A stretch of 38,487 nt of DNA from Saprospiraceae bacterium (GTDB taxonomy: Bacteria; Bacteroidota; Bacteroidia; Chitinophagales; Saprospiraceae), in contig JABWBR010000050.1 of NCBI GenBank assembly GCA_013360405.1, forward strand, positions 1-38,487, read 5' to 3'. Both the position numbers and the translations under genes were made by a program. Below the pieces are notes generated by a model. The model saw only the letters and a program-made list of their open reading frames with translations. It searched no databases and was not told the DNA's origin. Shown here piece by piece: positions 33,741 through 38,487 of the stretch. Position 1 is the first letter of the stretch. Every line of letters begins with the position of its first letter.

Positions 33741-35252
33741 TCATATTTCACTTGCTATCTGTCCAAGAGTTATTGTTATAGTGTCTTGCAAAAACGATTT
33801 TAAATTGGATTCAAGTTCTTCAGTGTCGGCTTCCAATGACATAATGTGCGGTTTAATATCAAGCGGTAGGCTGGTAATAAGATTATTGTCTTGTCCTTTT
33901 CTACTGAACCCATTTGCTTTCTTCTTTCCATTTGAAGACGCTTCTATAAATTCTAAGAATGCTCCGACTGCAATTGTAGAATCGTCATAGCCGTAATGAT
34001 GAATTGAAATTACAAGTTGATATTGTCTTTCTTTAGAAAGAACAAAAGCAACCTTAAACCAACCTCTTGGTAAAGTCCGATTGAAAAAATAATCGTGCAT
34101 CTTGGCATAATCAACTATCTGATGAGAGAACCAAAAGTATTTCTCCGATTCAGGGAAGGACTTGTCAAGATAAATTTCTGCCATGTCCTTTGAAATCTTT
34201 TTATACAACTCAATTACAGTTTCATTCAAAACTAAATTACAGAATTTGAAAATTTTTGTTCTGTTGGTGTCTATTTTTTCAAGCCGTTCCTTCTGCAATC
34301 CTTGTTTCCAAGTTCCAAGTTTTTGAGTGAAAACATCTGCAATTTCGTCTAACGACTTTTTTGAAACAGGAGTGTCAAGTTTTAGATTTAATACTTCTTC
34401 AATGTTTCGTTTTTCAACTTCGCAGAAGTAGTCAACAAGATTTTGCGGTTCATTATTATCTGCCGACTCCAAACTGTCAATGTATTTTTTCTTTTCATTC
34501 CCTTTTACTGTGAATGGAAAAAGTCCATGACGAATAAGAATCAAGCTGGCTAATAATCTTGCAAGCCGTCCATTGCCGTCTTGGAAAGGATGAATCTGTG
34601 TAAAGGCATGGTGAAACCATGCAGAAATTATTACAGGTTTAATTTCTCTTTTTTCTAAGTCGGCATGAATAGAAATTAGTTTATCAATTTCCGAATCAAC
34701 ATGAATAGGTGGGCAATAAAGAAATATTGTCCCGTCAATTCGTTTGGGATTGTTGTCAAATTTTTTGAACTGACCCTTGAGCAAATCAACTTTAACAAGG
34801 TTCCCTAAACTATCAACAGCATCTGTCGTGTCTTGGTGTTGAGTTATGAGTTGATGCAATTCAAGAATAAATCCCTTTGTAATTTGTCTGCTCTGTTTTA
34901 CAACATCAAAGACAAAATCAATTGCCTCAAAGTGGTCTTTGAGATAAGCGATTAGTTGTTTTGGTGGAATATTGGTGTCGCCATGTTGAAGATAAGATTC
35001 AACGAACCCTTCTTTGATGAAAGTTTGAGTTATACCTTCTTTAAGGTCGTAGAGTTTTTCAACAATGCCTGTTTCAATTGCATGTTGTCGCTTGAGTTTG
35101 TTTAGGAACTCTTCGTATTCAGTAGAACCCTCTTTAAGTTGGTCGCGTTTGCGGAACCATGAAGGAGCCAAGTCGTCAAGCTTGGAAGTTTTTGTGGTCA
35201 ACCATTTGTCATCAAACTTGATGGGTTGCCAGATTGTAATTTGTTTTTCCAT
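33741..35252 (-). CDS. Fic family protein (AMP transferase-like)
   Basis: 503 aa. The Fic core spans about 100-270 and carries the full active motif HPFQDGNGRLAR starting at H221, preceded by WFHHAFTQI. With His, acidic Asp, GNGR and the last Arg all present, the active site looks competent. Such enzymes usually transfer AMP to a hydroxyl side chain of a target protein. The region before the core (QHAIETGIVEKLYDL) stands where class II Fic proteins hold their inhibitory (S/T)xxxEG helix, but the match is imperfect. The C-terminal 200 aa are an extra domain I do not recognise. No antitoxin-like partner adjoins it. It is AT-rich and lies between elements 2 and 3. It is the only cassette gene here with a clear promoter box of its own (35283). 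Confidence 0.9.
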   Translation of the reverse strand: MEKQITIWQPIKFDDKWLTTKTSKLDDLAPSWFRKRDQLKEGSTEYEEFLNKLKRQHAIETGIVEKLYDLKEGITQTFIKEGFVESYLQHGDTNIPPKQLIAYLKDHFEAIDFVFDVVKQSRQITKGFILELHQLITQHQDTTDAVDSLGNLVKVDLLKGQFKKFDNNPKRIDGTIFLYCPPIHVDSEIDKLISIHADLEKREIKPVIISAWFHHAFTQIHPFQDGNGRLARLLASLILIRHGLFPFTVKGNEKKKYIDSLESADNNEPQNLVDYFCEVEKRNIEEVLNLKLDTPVSKKSLDEIADVFTQKLGTWKQGLQKERLEKIDTNRTKIFKFCNLVLNETVIELYKKISKDMAEIYLDKSFPESEKYFWFSHQIVDYAKMHDYFFNRTLPRGWFKVAFVLSKERQYQLVISIHHYGYDDSTIAVGAFLEFIEASSNGKKKANGFSRKGQDNNLITSLPLDIKPHIMSLEADTEELESNLKSFLQDTITITLGQIASEI

Positions 35253-35282
35253 ATTGTTTTTTTATTTCCATATTATCAGTTG

Positions 35283-35290
35283 CAAAGTTA
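35283..35290 (-). promoter_or_regulatory. Candidate promoter of the Fic gene
   Basis: On the minus strand TAACTTTG fits TAnnTTTG, about 31 bp before the Fic ATG at 35252. The 140-bp space between the ATG and element 3 gives room for it. Confidence 0.5.
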
Positions 35291-35385
35291 CTATTTCATG
35301 TCAGAAAAATTATCGTCACTTGTCATTATGTTCGTAGTCAAAAGTTTCAAGTTAGCAGGCACTTGCTACGGAGCGTTACGATTGC

Positions 35386-35580
35386 CGCTAACGTTTTGCA
35401 TAGCCGCAGGGCAGGGGATTCAAAGCTGGTCTTGCCCCGGTGGAAATGCTTTTAAGAAATGTGATGACGAATTTAACGTAAAGATCTTTAGAAAGAGTCC
35501 AGCCCCTAACCACTGCTGCTATGTTGCTACTGTATAAGTTACAATGTCCAGCCCTGACTTTCGGCTATGCATTGTTGTAT
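35386..35580. repeat. attC-like palindromic element 3
   Basis: Arms TGCATAGCCG (35397-35406) and CGGCTATGCA (35562-35571) are perfect reverse complements; CAGGGC (35407-35412) and GCCCTG (35551-35556) extend the stem across a 5-nt bulge. Outer cores are CGCTAAC (35386) and GTTGTAT (35574). At about 195 bp it is the longest copy. Confidence 0.65.
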
Positions 35581-35617
35581 ACAGTTGAATTTGCGTCTAT
35601 CGAAATTATTTCTCTTG

Positions 35618-36661
35618 TTAGTTATTTCTAAAATAATAATCCGCAAGAGAGTTTGCGATGTCCTCTGGAACTGCTTCATCTGTATTTGCGAGAATGATGA
35701 TTGAAAGCCCGTCATTCACGTAACGTGAAAATATAGACCTGAAACCTACGTTAGCGCCATCATGTACGATCAACTTATGACCCTTATAATCATACATTTC
35801 CCATCCAAAGCAAGTATAGTCTTTTGAATCTGTTTTGTCTGACATTTTAATATACGGTTGCCATAGTTTTTCCCAATTATCTTTTTTGAGAATAATTTTT
35901 CCTTCTCTTATCACTTTCTCCCATTTAATCATATCTGAAGTAGTAGAAAGAAATCCGCCGCTTGGTCGTATTGCATACATAGGAGTGGCATTTACCAGAT
36001 TATTATTTTTGTGCACATAGCCAACAGCACGGTTGGGTATAATGAGTTGAAAGTCGGTTATGTAAGTATTAGCCATTCCCGCTGGAAGAAATAATTGCTC
36101 ATGAATATATTGATGCCAAGCCATACCACTTACTTGGCTAATAATTTCTGCCAACATGAAATAACCTAAATTGCAGTACTCATATTTTTCTCCTGTTTTA
36201 AAACGCAAGGGTTGGCTGTATGCAGACTTAATAATGTCTATGTCGGGTTGTATTTTGAAATTGTTATACGCTGGACCTTCTCTTTGCAAGCCAGATGTGT
36301 GAGACATAAGGTTTTTTATTGTAATTGGCCGCCAAGTTTCGGGAGCATCAGGGAAAAATTTATGCATTGAATCTTCAATGCTAAGTTTTCCATCTTGCAC
36401 TAATTTCATAATTGCTGTTGTAAAAAACTGCTTACTAACTGAACCAAGTCTAATTACAGTTTCTGAGGTTACTGGTACATTCAATTCTACATTGGCTAAT
36501 CCATAGCCTTTGTTTACAACAGGCTGACCATTTTTAATTACAGCCAAAGAAAGTCCAACAATTTTTTGCTTCTCCATCATTTGTCTGACGATTATATCAG
36601 TACTGTCAATTTGTGCGAATGAGAAAGTAGGAAGCAAGAGCAAAAAGAGCAATTTGTTCAT
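35618..36661 (-). CDS. Serine beta-lactamase-like hydrolase (class C/esterase family)
   Basis: 347 aa. Signal peptide MNKLLFLLLLPTFSFAQ. The fold has the three active-site marks of the family: SVSK with nucleophile S74 (RLGSVSKQF), YCN in KYEYCNLGYFMLAEII, and HDGANVGF in place of KTG. LMSHTSGL and PSGGFLSTTSDMIKW are also typical. The family covers class C beta-lactamases, D-aminopeptidases and esterases, and most Bacteroidota members are not proven antibiotic-resistance enzymes; I make no substrate claim. Expected location is the periplasm. It is AT-rich, boxed between elements 3 and 4, with 37 bp from its stop to element 3. Confidence 0.88.
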   Translation of the reverse strand: MNKLLFLLLLPTFSFAQIDSTDIIVRQMMEKQKIVGLSLAVIKNGQPVVNKGYGLANVELNVPVTSETVIRLGSVSKQFFTTAIMKLVQDGKLSIEDSMHKFFPDAPETWRPITIKNLMSHTSGLQREGPAYNNFKIQPDIDIIKSAYSQPLRFKTGEKYEYCNLGYFMLAEIISQVSGMAWHQYIHEQLFLPAGMANTYITDFQLIIPNRAVGYVHKNNNLVNATPMYAIRPSGGFLSTTSDMIKWEKVIREGKIILKKDNWEKLWQPYIKMSDKTDSKDYTCFGWEMYDYKGHKLIVHDGANVGFRSIFSRYVNDGLSIIILANTDEAVPEDIANSLADYYFRNN

Positions 36662-36758
36662 TTTAGAATATTTTTTTGATACTGAAAATTGACTTTATTA
36701 AAAATATGTCGACCTATAGTCTCTGTTTCCTAAGCCTAAGTCAGGCGGTTTCAATTGC

Positions 36759-36890
36759 ATACAACGGTTTGCGGCTTTGCGATGTTGGGGAATTCAAAGT
36801 ACAAATGTTCAGTTCAGTACAAATGTTTAATAGAATTCCAATGTTCAAGCTTAGTACATCAGCCCCAATATCGCAAAACCGATGTTAGGT
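36759..36890. repeat. attC-like palindromic element 4
   Basis: Arms TTTGCGATGTTGGGG (36776-36790) and CCCCAATATCGCAAA (36863-36877) pair over 15 bp with one G-T pair. Outer cores are ATACAAC (36759) and GTTAGGT (36884), which do not match each other. GTTAGGT fits the integron R' core GTTRRRY. The centre carries GTACAAATGTT-type words and a GAATTC inverted pair. Confidence 0.75.
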
Positions 36891-36935
36891 GCAGTTTGTT
36901 CTCTAGTATTTATTTGCGTCAGAATTTGTTAGAAT

Positions 36936-38354
36936 TTATAATGTAATAAGCCGAATATTTACTGTTTTTTTTGCAGTAATTGAAAATTTGCATTCATCAA
37001 AACTTGGTTTAAATAGCTTAGGAATGGTATTGTTTGAAAATCCGATTCTTTCAATTGGGATACCGAAAAACGATTTATCACATTTATTATTGGAATTTTC
37101 ATCTTGATACATTGTTACTGCATATTCTCCGTTCGGAAGTCCAGGAACATTTATACTGATTTCACCCTTTTCTGCGACAATTGTAACAACTTTAAATTCC
37201 TTGTTCTCGTTCAGCCAATCATCTTCGTTGTTATAAATACCTATGCGAATGATGCCAGCATATGGCTTAATATTCGAAATATTTAAAACTAAAGAATGGC
37301 TTTGAGAAAAAAGGCTGTGAGAAATGAGAATGAACAAAATTGCAAAAAATCGTTTTTTTAACTTGACATCATTCAAACGAAATGCTTTGAGTGGCTCTGA
37401 TTTACTCAATAATACTCTTTTAATAATACCACTGAATATCCAGGTAAAAAATCTTTTAAATACGTTTGTCGATTTGCGTAAAGAATAAAAATAGTCATCA
37501 ACGGTTCCTCTTTGGAATTTTAAAACATCTTCCAATTCATTGCTGTCAGCGTAATAGCCACAATGAAAATTCCGCTCTGCAAATGATTTTTCAGGAAAAT
37601 TAAGTTTGCCTAATCCAACAGCTTCGAACGAACGAGATAAAAAATCTTTGTACAAAATTCTATAAGATGCGCCTCCACCAAGATTATATATTTTTTTTGA
37701 GAGGAGATGTGTATTGTTGATTGCTTCAACAAAAGCTTTAGCTGTGCCTGCAGGAGTAGCTATTTCGAGTGGAGTATTTAAGGGCATGTGGAATAACAAT
37801 TCTGATAATTTATGCTTGCCCATTATAGCTGTCAGCCTAAAAATACTCCAATCAATTTTACTCTTTTTTATTACTCTTTCGGCTTCAATTTTTGTGAGAG
37901 CATATTCATCACCTTCGCTTGGAGTCAAAGGGTCAGTTACTGTTATCCAAGGGTTCTTCAATCTATCACCATAAACCGAAATGGAAGAAGCATATACTAA
38001 AAAAGAGTTTGGAGAAAATAATTCAAGATTCCGAACTAAACATTTTGTGCCACCTACATTTACATTTTTAGATAAATCAGGTAACTTATCAGCTTTAGGA
38101 GGTATAATTGCTGCCAAGTGGATGACGAAATCTACGTTGTGACATACTTTCTCAACATCATCATTATTGGTTATGTCTCCATAAACAATTTCATATATTT
38201 TATCAAACTTATTGAGGAACTTGACACTTTCTCTAGTTTTAAGATCGAACACTGTAATCTTAAACATATCGGTTAATTCTGAAAGTTGTTTTAAAATCTC
38301 TGAACCCACAGCTCCAGACGCACCTGTTATAAGCAAATTTTTCTTATTCATCAT
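36936..38354 (-). CDS. NAD-dependent SDR epimerase/dehydratase fused to a DUF2141 domain
   Basis: 472 aa. Residues 1-315 are an extended short-chain dehydrogenase: ITGASGAVGSEI (NAD-binding GxxGxxG), YASSISVYGD (catalytic Ser region) and YALTK (catalytic Tyr and Lys). Residues about 333-349 (FFAILFILISHSLFSQ after basic KKR) look just like a secretion signal or a membrane helix. Residues about 350-472 are DUF2141-like (DENSNNKCDKSFFGIPIERIGFSNN, PSFDECKFSI). DUF2141 proteins are normally separate secreted proteins. Either this is a membrane-spanning fusion (SDR inside, DUF2141 outside) or two genes joined by loss of a stop or an indel; a T7 tract at 37353-37359 lies at the junction. ATG 38351 is an alternative start. 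Only 31 bp separate the ATG from element 5. Confidence 0.8.
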   Translation of the reverse strand: MMNKKNLLITGASGAVGSEILKQLSELTDMFKITVFDLKTRESVKFLNKFDKIYEIVYGDITNNDDVEKVCHNVDFVIHLAAIIPPKADKLPDLSKNVNVGGTKCLVRNLELFSPNSFLVYASSISVYGDRLKNPWITVTDPLTPSEGDEYALTKIEAERVIKKSKIDWSIFRLTAIMGKHKLSELLFHMPLNTPLEIATPAGTAKAFVEAINNTHLLSKKIYNLGGGASYRILYKDFLSRSFEAVGLGKLNFPEKSFAERNFHCGYYADSNELEDVLKFQRGTVDDYFYSLRKSTNVFKRFFTWIFSGIIKRVLLSKSEPLKAFRLNDVKLKKRFFAILFILISHSLFSQSHSLVLNISNIKPYAGIIRIGIYNNEDDWLNENKEFKVVTIVAEKGEISINVPGLPNGEYAVTMYQDENSNNKCDKSFFGIPIERIGFSNNTIPKLFKPSFDECKFSITAKKTVNIRLITL

Positions 38355-38385
38355 TTTTTAAACGTTGTATTTGGCGTTAAATTGC

Positions 38386-38487
38386 ACCTAACGTTTTCGG
38401 GCTTTGCGTTCGGGCGGGTTTCGGAGCACAAAACTGTCAACCTGCACTGAACTTGAATAGAAGCACAAAGCTCCAAGTTTGCACGTC
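38386..38487. repeat. attC-like palindromic element 5, cut by window end
   Basis: Left core ACCTAAC fits the integron R'' core RYYYAAC and is followed by GTTTTCGGGCTTTGCG, the same left arm as elements 3 and 4. The centre has CGGAGCACAAAACTG. The right arm lies beyond the window. Confidence 0.6.

Larger units (their letters stand above)
32849..38487. mobile_element. Cassette-like array: four minus-strand genes separated by palindromic elements
   Basis: Right after crtZ the sequence becomes markedly AT-rich and changes codon habit. Four unrelated genes, all on the minus strand, alternate with five members of one palindromic element family (start positions 32902, 33577, 35386, 36759, 38386). 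The two tips of each gene unit are mutually complementary: 32990/33574, 33702/35384, 35574/36757, 36884/38383. This is how integron cassettes with attC sites are built. No integrase gene is in the window, and the array continues past its right edge. Confidence 0.6.

Noticed and set aside
35351..35359. GTTAGCAGG as a further cassette core pairing with ACTGCTAAC at 32900
   Set aside because: It lies on the wrong side of the array for that unit and has no palindromic arm beside it; probably chance.
33577..36890. Palindromes as MITEs or simple bidirectional terminators
   Set aside because: Terminators would not need tips complementary across a whole gene, and MITE tips should match within one element. 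Element 4 tips do not, while tips across each gene do. Not fully excluded without strain comparison.
36676..36946. Short plus-strand frames over element 4
   Set aside because: They are read through the palindrome and have no independent support.
37340..37380. Programmed frameshift at the T7 tract of the SDR-DUF2141 gene
   Set aside because: The frame is continuous without a shift, and the nearby out-of-frame ATG meets a stop before the tract.

Overview
The window reads as a chromosome segment of a Bacteroidota bacterium, probably of the Saprospiria (Saprospira/Lewinella/Haliscomenobacter side). The evidence is: type IX secretion (T9SS) and gliding genes (gldJ, a porP/sprF homologue, porU, porV); several secreted proteins with T9SS C-terminal sorting domains; a hybrid two-component regulator; TAnnTTTG-type -7 promoter boxes; and a carotenoid gene trio that matches saproxanthin chemistry. 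Lineage is inferred from gene content only.

Layout. 1-963 (-) is a secreted tyrosinase-like protein cut by the window edge. 1251-11105 (+) holds two large T9SS type B surface proteins; the first is 2308 aa with 19 tandem Ig/PKD-like modules. ribE (riboflavin synthase) follows after only 3 bp, then a small T9SS type A protein and a terminator shared with the convergent gene. 12805-21133 (-) holds a hybrid two-component regulator, murF, gldJ and a porP/sprF homologue. 21315-26476 (+) holds porU and porV. 26539-26947 (-) is the RNase P RNA gene with its own terminator and promoter. 27048-30020 (+) is an NtrY-like histidine kinase. 30199-32848 (+) is a carotenoid operon, crtD-cruF-crtZ.

From about 32860 the sequence changes character. 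It becomes AT-rich, all genes are on the minus strand, and each is separated from the next by a 90-200 bp imperfect palindrome. The four genes are a GNAT acetyltransferase, a Fic protein, a serine beta-lactamase-like hydrolase, and an SDR epimerase fused to a DUF2141 domain. The two ends of each gene unit are reverse complements of each other across the gene (for example GTTAGGTGCA at 36884 and TGCACCTAAC at 38383), while the two arms of one palindrome need not match at their tips. That is the geometry of integron gene cassettes with attC sites, here without a visible integrase. This is the best candidate for an undescribed system.

A second recurring structure is a set of short tandem arrays with a 7-bp period (families AACCGAN, GCTAACY, ACATYCA, GCRRTCG) in the gaps between backbone genes. 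They reach into coding ends: the murF stop codon lies inside one, the CruF C-terminal tail is encoded by one, and one runs straight into the crtZ start codon. At two loci they sit as inverted pairs that would fold in the mRNA.

No tRNA, rRNA, CRISPR array, transposase or integrase was seen.
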